Source of the DNA: Methylobacterium sp. 17Sr1-1
GTDB taxonomy: Bacteria > Pseudomonadota > Alphaproteobacteria > Rhizobiales > Beijerinckiaceae
DNA length: 64,000 bases
Direction: 5' to 3'
Assembly (NCBI RefSeq): GCF_003173775.1
Contig: NZ_CP029552.1
Span: 1,344,001 to 1,408,000, forward strand
The notes beneath the pieces were generated by a model. That model was not told where the DNA came from. It did not search any database and was given only the letters and a program-made list of their open reading frames with translations. Position numbers and translations under genes: made by a program. Each line of letters starts with the position of its first letter. Position 1 is the first letter of the stretch. Below, one piece after another: positions 9,160 to 17,828 of the stretch.

Positions 9160-9276
9160 CGAGAACCCCGGGATCCATAACCGCTGACGAGGCAGGACGA
9201 GGCGGATCGCGTACCGTCTGGTTCTACACCGTCGGCGGTCATGGATCCCGGGTTCCGCTGCGCGGCCCCGGGATGA
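9160..9276. repeat. Composite inverted repeat in a gene-free stretch
   Basis: The 302 nt between 9087 and 9388 hold no gene. The arm at 9160-9190 (containing CCCGGGATCCATAACCGC) is the inverse of the arm at 9230-9256 (containing GCGGTCATGGATCCCGGG), about 24 of 27 positions matching. The right arm also folds on itself with CCCCGGGATGACC at 9264-9276. GGATCCCGGGTT-type palindromes of this kind are scattered between genes in many Rhizobiales. Confidence 0.7.
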
Positions 9277-9388
9277 CCCGGAGGGCTCGCTTCGGTTCGG
9301 TGAAACACGGCACGCAATCACCCTGCAACGGCGATGTCGCACAGGTCCCTCCATCGACGGTCCGACGCGGCCGGATGAAGGAAGAGCG

Positions 9389-9562
9389 ATGCAGACCATT
9401 GTGAGGATCCTGGCCGTCACCGCCATCCTGATCGGCCCGGCCGGCCTGACCCCCGCCGAAGCGGCCCATATCGTCCCGATCGATTTGGCGGGCGGCACCG
9501 CGGCCAAGGCGCCGGCTCCGGAGAGCACCTGCCCGCTGCGGGCGTGGCCGTATATCGGCTGA
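9389..9562 (+). CDS. Short secreted peptide
   Basis: A 57-residue protein, too short for most gene callers. ATG 9389 has AAGGAAGAG upstream. The N-terminus IVRILAVTAILIGPAGL followed by TPAEA-AH is a clear signal peptide, leaving about 34 mature residues. The mature part ends in CPLRAWPYIG. From memory, short rhizobial periplasmic proteins often end in a Cys...WP(Y/H) motif followed by a second Cys; here the second Cys is absent. Function unknown. It is followed by a hairpin. Confidence 0.65.
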   Translation: MQTIVRILAVTAILIGPAGLTPAEAAHIVPIDLAGGTAAKAPAPESTCPLRAWPYIG

Positions 9563-9570
9563 CGGAAAAG

Positions 9571-9597
9571 AGGCCGGCCCCGGGCGGGGACCGGCCT
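9571..9597. terminator. Hairpin between convergent genes
   Basis: Arms AGGCCGG and CCGGCCT with additional C/G pairs inside. It lies just after the secreted peptide and before the convergent phosphoglycosyltransferase. There is no long T-run, so terminator function is inferred. Confidence 0.6.
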
Positions 9598-9661
9598 TGC
9601 GTGCCGCCGGGCAGGCCCGGCAGCGCCGATGGGAAACGAGGACGCGGGGTTCCCTCCCCGC

Positions 9662-11197
9662 TCAATAGGCGTTCTCGGTCTTGAACAGCGCCAGCGGGGT
9701 CATCGCCAGGATCTGCAGGTCGAAGAACACCGACCAGTTCTCGATGTAGTACAGGTCGTGCTCGACGCGGCGCTGAATCTTCTCGTTGGTGTCGGTCTCG
9801 CCGCGCCAGCCGTTGATCTGGGCCCAGCCGGTCATCCCGGGCTTCACCTTGTGGCGGGCGAAGTAGCCGTCGACGATCTGGTCGTAGAGGGTGTTGGCCG
9901 CCTTGGCCTGGAGGGCGTGCGGGCGCGGCCCGACCAGGGACAGCTCGCCCCGCACCACGTTGATCAGCTGCGGCAGCTCGTCGAGCGAGCTCTTGCGGAT
10001 GAAACGGCCGACCCGGGTCACCCGCGGATCGCCCTTGGTAACGATCTTGTTCGCGGCGTAGTCGCACTGGTCGATATACATCGACCGGAACTTGTAGATC
10101 TCGATCACCTCGTTGTTGAAGCCGTGGCGCTTCTGCCGGAAGAAGACCGGGCCCGGCGAGGTGAGCTTCACGGCGAGCGCCACCGCCAGCATCACCGGCG
10201 AGAGCAGCAGCAGCAGCACGGCGCCGACCGTGCGGTCGAACACGCCCTTCACCACGACGTCCCAGTCGGCGATCGGGCGGTCGAACACGTCGAGCACCGG
10301 CACCGAGCCGAGATAGGAGTAGCTGCGCGGGCGAAGCCGGAGCTTCGAGGCGTGGGCCGAGAGGCGGATGTCGACCGGCAGGACCCAGAGCTTGGCCAGC
10401 ATCTGAAGGATGCGCGCCTCGGCCGAGATCGGCAGCGTGAAGACGATCAGGTCCACCTTGGTGCGCCGGGCGAAGGTGACGAGGTCGCTGACCGTGCCGA
10501 GCTTCGGGTAGCCGGCGACCACGTCGGAGGAGCGGCCGTCGTTGCGGTCGTCGAAGAGGCCGACGACCTTGAGGCCGGAATCGCCCTGCGCCTCGATGGC
10601 CCGGATCAGCGCCTCGGCCGGCTCGCCGCCGCCGACGATGGCGACGCGCCGGTCGAAGCGGCCGCGGCGCATCTGCGCGCTCACCACCAGCGACAGGATC
10701 AGCCGATCGGCCACGAGCAGCGCCAGCCCGCCGCCATAGACGGTGCCGAGCCACAGCCGCGAGTAGTTGTCGCCGAGCTTGGCGAAGAACAGCACGGTGG
10801 CGGCGAGCAGCATCACCAGCGACCAGCCGAGCACGACCCGGGCGCCGACGCTGAAGAAGGCCCGGAACGCGCGGATGCCGTAGGCGCCGAGTGCCTGCAG
10901 CACCAGCACGTTGAGGCCGGCGAGCCCGAGGATCGCCGCGACGTAGCCGAGATGGAGCGGCACGGCGCCGGCGAGCAGCCAGCGCTGGGCGCACAGGCCG
11001 GCGAGCGCCACGAGAACGAACTCGACGGCCCGGACGCAGCCGGTGAACACCACCGGCGACACGACCGGGTCCGGCCGGACCGGCGCCACCGTCTCGGCCG
11101 GCGGCACGGCCTCGCGCTCCGGGCCCGAGCGACCGAGCGGCCCGGCCGGGTCGGCCGCCACCGTCTTGAGGATGTCGCGGACGTCGAACGCACTCAT
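9662..11197 (-). CDS. Undecaprenyl-phosphate glucose (polyprenyl) phosphotransferase
   Basis: A 511-residue membrane enzyme of the PHPT/WbaP-WcaJ family that starts exopolysaccharide repeat units by moving a sugar-phosphate from a nucleotide sugar to undecaprenyl phosphate. Four to five N-terminal membrane segments and a nucleotide-binding-like central part ([16 protein letters not shown]) precede one more membrane segment. The conserved catalytic domain carries [33 protein letters not shown] and [20 protein letters not shown] 11197 has no Shine-Dalgarno sequence and overlaps the stop of an upstream mini-cistron (see the repeat at 11194). It belongs to a polysaccharide locus with the next two minus-strand genes and the chain-length protein at 13531. 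UppE/HfsE-like adhesin or holdfast roles are possible. Confidence 0.92.
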   Translation of the reverse strand: MSAFDVRDILKTVAADPAGPLGRSGPEREAVPPAETVAPVRPDPVVSPVVFTGCVRAVEFVLVALAGLCAQRWLLAGAVPLHLGYVAAILGLAGLNVLVLQALGAYGIRAFRAFFSVGARVVLGWSLVMLLAATVLFFAKLGDNYSRLWLGTVYGGGLALLVADRLILSLVVSAQMRRGRFDRRVAIVGGGEPAEALIRAIEAQGDSGLKVVGLFDDRNDGRSSDVVAGYPKLGTVSDLVTFARRTKVDLIVFTLPISAEARILQMLAKLWVLPVDIRLSAHASKLRLRPRSYSYLGSVPVLDVFDRPIADWDVVVKGVFDRTVGAVLLLLLSPVMLAVALAVKLTSPGPVFFRQKRHGFNNEVIEIYKFRSMYIDQCDYAANKIVTKGDPRVTRVGRFIRKSSLDELPQLINVVRGELSLVGPRPHALQAKAANTLYDQIVDGYFARHKVKPGMTGWAQINGWRGETDTNEKIQRRVEHDLYYIENWSVFFDLQILAMTPLALFKTENAY

Positions 11198-11235
11198 GGC
11201 ACGGTTCTCATGGCACGGCTCTCATGGCACGGTTC
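11194..11235 (-). repeat. 14-nt tandem repeat, three units, creating ATGA-overlapping leader codons
   Basis: Three units of GAACCGTGCCATGA (the middle one GAGCCGTGCCATGA) on the minus strand. Because 14 is not a multiple of 3, each ATG is in a different frame. ATG 11225 reads MRAVP then stop, and ATG 11211 reads MRTVP then stop. Each TGA overlaps the next ATG as ATGA, the last one being the start codon of the phosphotransferase. An ATG at 11267 is in frame with the first and would give a 19-residue leader. Confidence 0.8.
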
Positions 11236-11371
11236 CGGTCTCGGCCGTGACGGGGAAACTCCCGCATCGTCCGGGGGTTAGGATTGCGATCCTGCCGGCA
11301 AGCCCTGAGGGAAGGCTTAAGGCGACCGCGTCGGGTTTGTCGAAAATCGGCGGCAACCGGCGCGGCGGCGT

Positions 11372-12586
11372 CTAGCGCCGGGCCCGGGCGGCGGCGTAGC
11401 CGGCGAGCCCGTCCTGGGCCATCCGGTCCATCGAGAAGCGGCAGCGGACGAAGGCGCTGAGCGCCGCCGCCTCGCCGGCGCGCTCTTCCGGATCCTGGTC
11501 GATCTTGCGCAGGATCGCCCCGCCGAGGGCGGCGACGTCGCGCGGCGGCACCAGGGACGGCGCGGCGGGGCCGAAGATCTCCGGGATGCCGCCGACATCG
11601 GTCGAGACCAGAGGCTGGGCGGCGGCGGCCGCCTCGAGGATCACGTAGGGCAACGACTCGGCGAGCGAGGGCACGACCATCACGGTGGCGCGGCTCAACG
11701 CGGCGCGGATCGGCTGGGGCGGCTCGAACTGCACGTCCTGGGTAAGGCCGAGGGCGGCCACGCGCTCGCGCAAGGCGACCTCGTCCGGACCGGAGCCGAC
11801 CACCAGCAGGGTCAGGCGCCGCCCGTGCTCCCGGCGCAGGCGCGCCAGCGCCTCGAACAGCACCGGCACGCCCTTCGCCTCGCGCAATTCGCCGATATAG
11901 ACGAGGTCGAACGGATCCGGGGCCGGGGTGATCGGGGCGAACTCGGCGGCCGAGATGCCGTTGTGCACCACCCGCACCAGCCGCTCGGTCGGGCCGACAT
12001 AGGCCCGGTAGCGCCCGGCGATGTAGTCGCTCTCGAACAGGAAGACGTCGGTGCGGCGGGTCAGCACGCCCTCCGCCGCCATGTAGAGACGGTGGAGCGG
12101 CGTGCCCGGGCGGTAGTTGAAGCTGCCGCCATGGGGCGTGTAGGCGCGCACCGGCTCCGCCTCGCCGAGGGCGGGCACCAGGCGGGCGAACAGACCGCCC
12201 TTGGAGCCGTGCCCGTGCAGCACGGTGGGCGTCAGGCGGCGCACGAGGCCGGAGAGCGCCGCCAGCGCCGCGAGGTCGGCCGGGTGCGGGTTGCGGCGCA
12301 TCGGCAGCCGGGTGATGCCGAGGGAGAGATGCGGCGCCAGCTCGGCGAGCACCGCCTCGGCCCTGGCGCCCCCGGTGCTGGCGTCGCAGAACAGGCCGAC
12401 GGCGTGGCCGGCCTCCGCCTGCAGCCGCGCGACGTCGAGGACGTGGCGGAAGAGGCCGCCGACCGGGGCCCGGAAGACGTGCAGGATCCGCTCGCGCGCG
12501 GCGGCCGCCGGCGGCGGCACCGGCGGCGCGACCGCCATGGGCGCGGGATCGGCGTCGAGGCGGAGTTGGGAGGCGGCCACGGGCAT
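11372..12586 (-). CDS. Glycosyltransferase family 4 (GT-B fold)
   Basis: A 404-residue glycosyltransferase. The N-terminal acceptor domain contains HVFRAPVGGLFRHVLDVA and TPHGGSFNYRPG. The C-terminal nucleotide-sugar domain contains FDLVYIGELREAKGVPVLFE and VVGSGPDE, with the retaining-enzyme signature seen as ESLPYVILEA (E-x7-E) followed by STDVGGIPEI. ATG 12586 is preceded by GAGGAC. It lies in the exopolysaccharide locus with the same orientation as the phosphotransferase, so it probably adds a sugar to the lipid-linked repeat unit on the cytoplasmic side. Confidence 0.9.
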   Translation of the reverse strand: MPVAASQLRLDADPAPMAVAPPVPPPAAAARERILHVFRAPVGGLFRHVLDVARLQAEAGHAVGLFCDASTGGARAEAVLAELAPHLSLGITRLPMRRNPHPADLAALAALSGLVRRLTPTVLHGHGSKGGLFARLVPALGEAEPVRAYTPHGGSFNYRPGTPLHRLYMAAEGVLTRRTDVFLFESDYIAGRYRAYVGPTERLVRVVHNGISAAEFAPITPAPDPFDLVYIGELREAKGVPVLFEALARLRREHGRRLTLLVVGSGPDEVALRERVAALGLTQDVQFEPPQPIRAALSRATVMVVPSLAESLPYVILEAAAAAQPLVSTDVGGIPEIFGPAAPSLVPPRDVAALGGAILRKIDQDPEERAGEAAALSAFVRCRFSMDRMAQDGLAGYAAARARR

Positions 12587-12758
12587 GTCCTCGGAGACGG
12601 ATGGCGGCGCCGCGGCGCGCGGCTGCCGATATCTCGCCCCAGGTCCGTGGGCATGAAGTTAAGCGGACGGAGGGAAGACCAGCCCGGACCGCGATGGATG
12701 AGGGCGTGGTTAACCGCCGGTCAGCGCAAGTCCAAGGCTTCGCGCGATCCGTCAGGTA

Positions 12759-13331
12759 TCAGAACCACCGCTCCTTGACGACGATCGTGTCGCCGGGACG
12801 GACCGGGTAGGTCATCGGCACGATGCCCGAGACGAGGCCGGTCGGCCCCTCGCGGGTGAGCACGGCGTAGTCGCGGGCGGCGCGGGGACCGAAGCCCGCG
12901 GCGATCGCCACCGCGGTCTCGACCGTCATGCCGCTGACATAGGGGTACTGGCCCGAGGTGGTGACCTCGCCCAGGATGAAGAACGGCCGGTAGACCTCGA
13001 CCTCGACGGTGACGTGCGGCTCGCGCACGAAGCCCTGGCGCAGGCGCGCCTCGATGGCGCGGGCGGCCTGGGCGGTGCTGCCTGCCGCGACCTTGATCGG
13101 GCCGATCAGCGGCATGGCGATGCGCCCGGCCCCGTCCACCGCGTAGATGTTCGAGAGATTGTCCTGCCCGAACACGATCACCCGCAGGCGGTCGCCGGCG
13201 GCGAGCGAGTAGGCGGCGCCGATCGAGCCGGTGCCGGTCTCGTCGAGGAGCGCCGTGCGGTACTCGGGACGCAGGCAGCCGCCGAGCGCGAGCGTGGTCG
13301 CCAGACCTGTGAGAAGGGCGCGTCGGTTCAT
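12759..13331 (-). CDS. Polysaccharide export outer-membrane lipoprotein (Wza/OPX family)
   Basis: A 190-residue export protein. The start ATG 13331 has GGAAG upstream; the N-terminus NRRALLTGLATTLALGGC ends in a lipobox with Cys. A Poly_export domain (YSLAAGDRLRVIVFGQDNLS, GRIAMPLIGPIKVAAG) is followed by one SLBB-like unit (FFILGEVTTSGQYPYVSGMT). It lacks the long C-terminal helix of E. coli Wza, so it is a short OPX protein. It is divergent from the Wzz/Wzc-like gene at 13531, its expected partner in a periplasm-spanning export complex. Confidence 0.9.
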   Translation of the reverse strand: MNRRALLTGLATTLALGGCLRPEYRTALLDETGTGSIGAAYSLAAGDRLRVIVFGQDNLSNIYAVDGAGRIAMPLIGPIKVAAGSTAQAARAIEARLRQGFVREPHVTVEVEVYRPFFILGEVTTSGQYPYVSGMTVETAVAIAAGFGPRAARDYAVLTREGPTGLVSGIVPMTYPVRPGDTIVVKERWF

Positions 13332-13530
13332 CGCTTCCGGCCAGTTCAAGTCGTGTCGGTGGTCTTGTCCCCAGGCCTAGAGTGTCGTGGTTAATGAACT
13401 CTGACCTGCCGGCGCCGATCGGCGGACCGGCACAGAGGATTCGGGTCTTAACTGCACGGCAACCTTAATCGAGTGTGCTGGCGGCAAGGCCCGGTCCGGG
13501 CCAGCCCCGCCTCCTCATCGACGGTCCGCA

Positions 13531-16182
13531 ATGCCCCGCGTCTTTCCCTTCGCCGAGCGGTCGCATGCCCGCCTGCCCGACCGCCTGGCCGGCCGGGGGC
13601 GCCAAGAGCCCAAGAGCAAGGCGTCGAAGGCCCAGGATTCCAAGAGCGCGGATTCGCAGGATCCCGGCACCGAGACCGCGGCAAGGACCAGGATGGGACG
13701 GAAGCAGGCGACGGTCGTCGGGACCGACATCCCCGACGCGACGATCCGGGAGCGCCGCAGCGAGGACGGCCTGACCCTCGGCGATGTCGGCCGACTGCTG
13801 GGCCGGCGCTGGCTCGTCATCCTCCTGCCGACCGTCGCGGCCTTCGGGCTCGCCGTCACCTTCGTGCAGGTCGTGCCGCCGCGCTACACGGCGGAAGCGA
13901 AGCTCCTGCTCGAGAGCCGCGACAGCGCCCTCACCCGGCTGCAGCAGGACCGGGGGGAACTGCCCCAGCCGATCGACGAGCAGGCCGTGGCGAGCCAGGT
14001 CCAGGTGGTGATGTCGCGCGACATCGCCCGCGAGGCGATCAGGAGCCTCGGCCTCGTCGGCAATCCCGAATTCGACCCGATGGTCAACGGCGTCGGCGGC
14101 CTGCAGCAGGTGCTGGTGATGCTGGGCCTCGCCCAGAACCCCCTCGACCGCGAACCGGTCGACCGGGTGCTGGAGAAGTACTTCGACCGGCTGCTGGTCT
14201 ATCCGGCCGGCAAGTCGCGCATCCTGACGATCGAGTTCCGGTCGAAGGATCCCGAGCTCGCCGCCAGGGCGGCCAACACGATCTCGGACCTCTACCTCTC
14301 CTCCCTCGCCGCCGCCAAGGTCGACACCGCCCGCTACGCCTCGACCTGGCTCGGCACCAACATCGAGACCCTGCGCAGCCGCGTCGCGGAGGCCGAGGCG
14401 AAGGTCGAGGCGTTCCGGGCCCGCAACGGGCTGATCGGCAGCGGCGGCACCGCCAACCAGCCGCTGGCGGCCCAGCAGCTCGCGGAGATCTCGACCCAGC
14501 TGACCCAGGCCCGCGCCGCCCAGGCCGATGCCGGCGCCAAGGCCAAGCTGATCCGCGAGATGATGCGGGACGGCCGCGGCTTCGAGATCCCGGACGTCGC
14601 CAACAACGAGCTGATCCGCCGCCTCGTCGAGCAGCGCATCGGTCTCAAGGCGCAGCTCGCGCTCGAGGCCCGAACCCTGCTGCCGCAGCATCCGCGGATG
14701 AAGGAGCTGCGGGCCCAGCTCGAAGGCCTGGAGGCGCAGATCCGCGCCGCCGCCGACCGCGCCGTGCGCACGCTCGAGAACGATGCCCGCATCGCCGGCA
14801 GCCGGGTCGAGAGCCTGCAGGCGGCGGTGGACGCGCAGCGCACCATCGTCGCCAAGGCGAACGGCGACGAGGTCGAGCTGCGCGCCCTCGAGCGCGAGGC
14901 GAAGGCCCAGCGCGAGCAACTCGAATCCTATCTCGGCCGCTTCCGCGAGGCCGCCGCCCGCGACGCGGCGAGCGCCGCCCCGGCCGATGCCCGCGTGGTC
15001 TCCCGCGCGGTGGTGCCCGACCTGCCCTCCTTCCCCAAGAAGCTGCCGATCATCCTCTTCTCCACGGTGATCGCCCTGCTGTTCGCGATCGGCAGCGTCG
15101 TCGCCAAGGCGCTGCTCGCCGGCGATCCCCCGGGCCGCGGCCGCGGCCGCCCGCCCCTGCGGCGGCCGGAGAGCGAGCCGGTGCCGGACGCCACCGTCGC
15201 CACGGCGCCCGCCTTCGCCCCGGCGATGCCGGCGGCGGCCTCCGCCACCCGTCCGGCCGAGCCGGAGGTGGCCGCCGAGCCGCTCGTTGCCGCGGCGCCA
15301 GTCCTGGCCGCCGCGCCGGTCCTGGCCGCCGCGCCGGTCCTGGCCGCGGAGCCGGTCCCGACGGCGAAACCGGTGCCGTCCGCAGAGCCGTCGCCGTCCG
15401 AGGCGGTGCCATCCCGGACAGCGTCGCCCCCGGCGATGCCGGCCGTCGCGCCGGCGCCCCTCGCGGCCGCGCACGCCCCTGCCGATCCGGTGCCGCCGGT
15501 CGAGCCGGTGGCGCCCGCCGCGACGATCCCGCCCGTCGCGGACGCCCCCCTTTCCCCCGCCCCGGCCCGGCTGCCCTTCGAGGCCCGCTACGACCTCGAC
15601 GTGCTGGTGGCGCGCCTCGACGCGATCGAGACCGCGGGCGGCGGCCGGCGGGTGCTCCTCGTCGGCACGGGCGGCGAGACCGATCACGACGGCCTCGCCC
15701 GCAGCCTCGGCCGCGTCGCCTCCCTGCACGGCCGCGCCCTCCTGGTGCGCCTCGACGAGGCGCAGGAGGACCGTCCGGGCCTCATCGACCTCGTCGCCGG
15801 GCGGGCCGACTTCAGCACCGTAATCCGGCCCGATGCCGGCCCGCGTCTCAACCTGATCGGCCGCGGCCACGGCGACGCCGAGACCCTGGTCTCGGGGCGC
15901 GACGCCCTCGGCCTCACCTTCGACGCCCTCGGGGAGGCCTACGACTGGGTGATCGCCTGCATGGACGACGGCTTCGCCGCCGAGACCTGGCCGCTGGTGA
16001 GCGCAGTCTCGGCCTGGATGGACGCGGTGGTGATCGCCTCGAACGCCGAGGCCGACGATCCGCGCCTCGTCGGCCTGTACGACACCGCCGAGGCCGCCGG
16101 CGTGCCTGAGGTGATCGTGGCCCAGGACCGGGCGCCGGCCGAGATGCCGGTACCGTCCCAGAGCCTGCGCCGGACGGCCTGA
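13531..16182 (+). CDS. Polysaccharide chain-length / Wzc-like protein with a degenerate kinase domain
   Basis: An 883-residue inner-membrane protein. A charged, low-complexity N-terminus (1-80) precedes the first membrane segment (about 92-112), a Wzz domain with a long periplasmic coiled coil (about 115-490) and the second membrane segment (about 503-528, KKLPIILFSTVIALLFAIGS). A Pro/Ala-rich linker follows (540-680), then a BY-kinase-like domain (683-870). In the kinase region the Walker A position reads LLVGTGGETDHDGLARSLG, without GKS/T, and the usual C-terminal tyrosine cluster is missing, so autokinase activity is unlikely. ATG 13693, preceded by AAGGA, is an alternative start giving 829 residues. 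It is divergent from the export lipoprotein. HfsA-like and ExoP-like proteins are the closest concepts. Confidence 0.88.
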   Translation: MPRVFPFAERSHARLPDRLAGRGRQEPKSKASKAQDSKSADSQDPGTETAARTRMGRKQATVVGTDIPDATIRERRSEDGLTLGDVGRLLGRRWLVILLPTVAAFGLAVTFVQVVPPRYTAEAKLLLESRDSALTRLQQDRGELPQPIDEQAVASQVQVVMSRDIAREAIRSLGLVGNPEFDPMVNGVGGLQQVLVMLGLAQNPLDREPVDRVLEKYFDRLLVYPAGKSRILTIEFRSKDPELAARAANTISDLYLSSLAAAKVDTARYASTWLGTNIETLRSRVAEAEAKVEAFRARNGLIGSGGTANQPLAAQQLAEISTQLTQARAAQADAGAKAKLIREMMRDGRGFEIPDVANNELIRRLVEQRIGLKAQLALEARTLLPQHPRMKELRAQLEGLEAQIRAAADRAVRTLENDARIAGSRVESLQAAVDAQRTIVAKANGDEVELRALEREAKAQREQLESYLGRFREAAARDAASAAPADARVVSRAVVPDLPSFPKKLPIILFSTVIALLFAIGSVVAKALLAGDPPGRGRGRPPLRRPESEPVPDATVATAPAFAPAMPAAASATRPAEPEVAAEPLVAAAPVLAAAPVLAAAPVLAAEPVPTAKPVPSAEPSPSEAVPSRTASPPAMPAVAPAPLAAAHAPADPVPPVEPVAPAATIPPVADAPLSPAPARLPFEARYDLDVLVARLDAIETAGGGRRVLLVGTGGETDHDGLARSLGRVASLHGRALLVRLDEAQEDRPGLIDLVAGRADFSTVIRPDAGPRLNLIGRGHGDAETLVSGRDALGLTFDALGEAYDWVIACMDDGFAAETWPLVSAVSAWMDAVVIASNAEADDPRLVGLYDTAEAAGVPEVIVAQDRAPAEMPVPSQSLRRTA
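15289..15360 (+). repeat. 18-nt in-frame tandem repeat, four units
   Basis: Four adjacent 18-nt units inside the Pro/Ala linker of the Wzz-like gene. They encode AAAPVL three times and then AAEPVP. Units 2 and 3 are identical at the DNA level. Linker length could vary between strains by slippage without a frameshift. Confidence 0.85.
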
Positions 16183-16332
16183 GCGGGCGTCCCCGCGCGA
16201 CTCGCTCGGGGCGCCCGCTCGGGGATGCGCCGATCGGCGCCGGTGTCCCTCCGGGCGGAAAACATGCATAAGGTGAGAGACCGCCCCTTTCCGGCCGCCC
16301 GCACCCCGAGCGGGCGGCCCCGAGACCCCGCC

Positions 16333-16650
16333 ATGCGCCTCCTCCTCGCCACCGCCCTCCTCGCCCTCGCCGCCGGCACCGCCGCGGCGCAGACGGAGAC
16401 GCCCGCCCCGCTCGGATCCACCCCCACCGGCATCACCGCTCCCGATGCGGCGCCGGCGCCCCCCGCCACCGGCCGGCGCCAGCCCCGCCGGGTCGAAGAG
16501 GCGGCTTCCGCGCGTTCAGCCAAGCCGGCCGCCGCGAAGGCCGACTCGGCGGATTCCCTCCGCAAGGCCCAGGCCGCCACCGCGGCCCGCGACAAGGCCT
16601 GGGACGCCCGGATGAAGCGCACCCTCGGGTCGATCTGCCACGGCTGCTAG
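16333..16650 (+). CDS. Small secreted protein of unknown function
   Basis: A 105-residue protein with a signal peptide (LLLATALLALAAGTAAA-QT). The mature part is Pro/Ala-rich and then basic and helical (ADSLRKAQAATAARDKAWDA), ending in the Cys pair of SICHGC. ATG 16333 was chosen because the signal peptide starts there; the open frame reaches back to 16225. The TAG stop codon is the first three bases of repeat copy B. No family is recognised. Confidence 0.65.
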   Translation: MRLLLATALLALAAGTAAAQTETPAPLGSTPTGITAPDAAPAPPATGRRQPRRVEEAASARSAKPAAAKADSADSLRKAQAATAARDKAWDARMKRTLGSICHGC

Positions 16651-16752
16651 AGCATTGCCCGACGGAGCGGGTCCCCGGTTCGTCGCAGAACATGCCGCAA
16701 AATCAGTGATCTGGAGCATCGTTCGATTGCAGCGGGATCGAACGGTGCTCCA
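16648..16752 (+). repeat. 105-nt structured intergenic repeat, copy B
   Basis: Same element as at 2195 and 18657. It starts with TAGAGCAT, where TAG is the stop codon of the upstream gene, and ends with TGCTCCA. The core CCGGTTCGTCG and GCAAAATCAGTGATCTGGA are conserved. The terminal hairpin pairs CGTTCGAT with ATCGAACG, a stem sequence different from the other copies. It lies between the secreted protein and the ATPase gene. Confidence 0.85.
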
Positions 16753-16788
16753 GAGCCCGACCGCGAATCCCGACCGGAGGCGCCGCCG

Positions 16789-17724
16789 ATGATCCGCTTC
16801 GAGGGGGCGGGAAAAACTTATCCCGGTCAGGCCCGGCCGGCGCTCGACGCCCTCGACCTCACGGTCGAGGCCGGCACGACCTGCGTGCTGATCGGCCCGT
16901 CGGGCTGCGGCAAGTCAACCGCCCTGCAGATGGTCAACCGCCTGGTGGTGCCGAGCACGGGCCGGGTCCTGGTCGAGGGCCGGGACGTCGCCGGGCTCGA
17001 CCCGATCGCCTTGCGCCGCCGCATCGGCTACGTGCTGCAAGGCGTCGGGCTGTTTCCGCACCGCACGGTGGCGCAGAACGTCGCGACGGTGCCGGGCCTC
17101 CTCGGCTGGGCGCGAGCGCGGATCGCGGAGCGGGTCGACGCGATGCTCGACCTCGTCGGCCTCGATCCGACGGAGTTTCGCGAAAGGCGGCCGGACGCGC
17201 TCTCAGGCGGCCAGCGCCAGCGCGTCGGCGTCGCCCGGGCGCTCGCCGCCGACCCGCCGGTGCTGCTGATGGACGAGCCGTTCGGCGCCGTCGATCCGGT
17301 CGCCCGCGCCCGCCTGCAGGACGAGGTCCGGGGGATCCTGGGGAAGCTCGACAAGACCGTCCTGATGGTCACCCACGACATCGACGAGGCGGTGCGGATG
17401 GGCGACACGGTCGCGCTGATGCGCGACGGGCGCCTCGTCCAGGCCGCGCCGCCCGCCGCCCTGCTCGCCGCCCCCGCCGACGCCTTCGCGGCGGAGTTCG
17501 TCGGCGGCGACCGGCTGCTGCGCCGGCTCTCCCTGCTGCCCGCCCGCGACCACGCCGAGCCGGGCCCCGCCGGCGACGCGCCGCGCCTGTCCGCCGCCGA
17601 CGCCTCGCTGAAGGACGCCCTGGCCTTGATGCTGGCGAGCGGGCGCGATCGGGTCGGGCTGGAGGAGGGATCGGTGAGCCTGTCGCGCCTGCGCGCCGCG
17701 GCGGAGGCCGCGCCGCCGGCGTGA
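16789..17724 (+). CDS. ABC transporter ATP-binding protein, OpuCA/ProV-like
   Basis: A 311-residue ATPase of the quaternary-amine (glycine betaine/choline/carnitine) uptake subfamily. Motifs are [51 protein letters not shown] and VTHDIDEA. MVNRL after Walker A and FPHRTVAQN are typical of OpuCA. The region after 240 is short and only weakly CBS-like. ATG 16789 has CCGGAGG upstream. No permease or binding-protein gene is adjacent, which is unusual; the partners must be elsewhere or lost. Confidence 0.85.
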   Translation: MIRFEGAGKTYPGQARPALDALDLTVEAGTTCVLIGPSGCGKSTALQMVNRLVVPSTGRVLVEGRDVAGLDPIALRRRIGYVLQGVGLFPHRTVAQNVATVPGLLGWARARIAERVDAMLDLVGLDPTEFRERRPDALSGGQRQRVGVARALAADPPVLLMDEPFGAVDPVARARLQDEVRGILGKLDKTVLMVTHDIDEAVRMGDTVALMRDGRLVQAAPPAALLAAPADAFAAEFVGGDRLLRRLSLLPARDHAEPGPAGDAPRLSAADASLKDALALMLASGRDRVGLEEGSVSLSRLRAAAEAAPPA

Positions 17725-17828
17725 AACTTTATCTGCGGCCCCCGATAGTGTAGGCGCGGCGATCCGTTCCGCCCGTTCGCGGCGCGCGTTCCCCCGCGGG
17801 TGCGCCGCCGCCCCCGAGGTCGCCCCCG

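Noticed and set aside
13332..13530. TTAA motifs in the divergent exopolysaccharide promoter region as CtrA boxes
   Set aside because: The spacing between TTAA motifs (13 nt) does not match the 7-nt spacing of CtrA sites.
13465..16269. A 934-codon minus-strand frame with Gly/Arg/His repeats
   Set aside because: Antisense shadow of the Wzz-like gene; the plus frame has clear membrane segments and domains.
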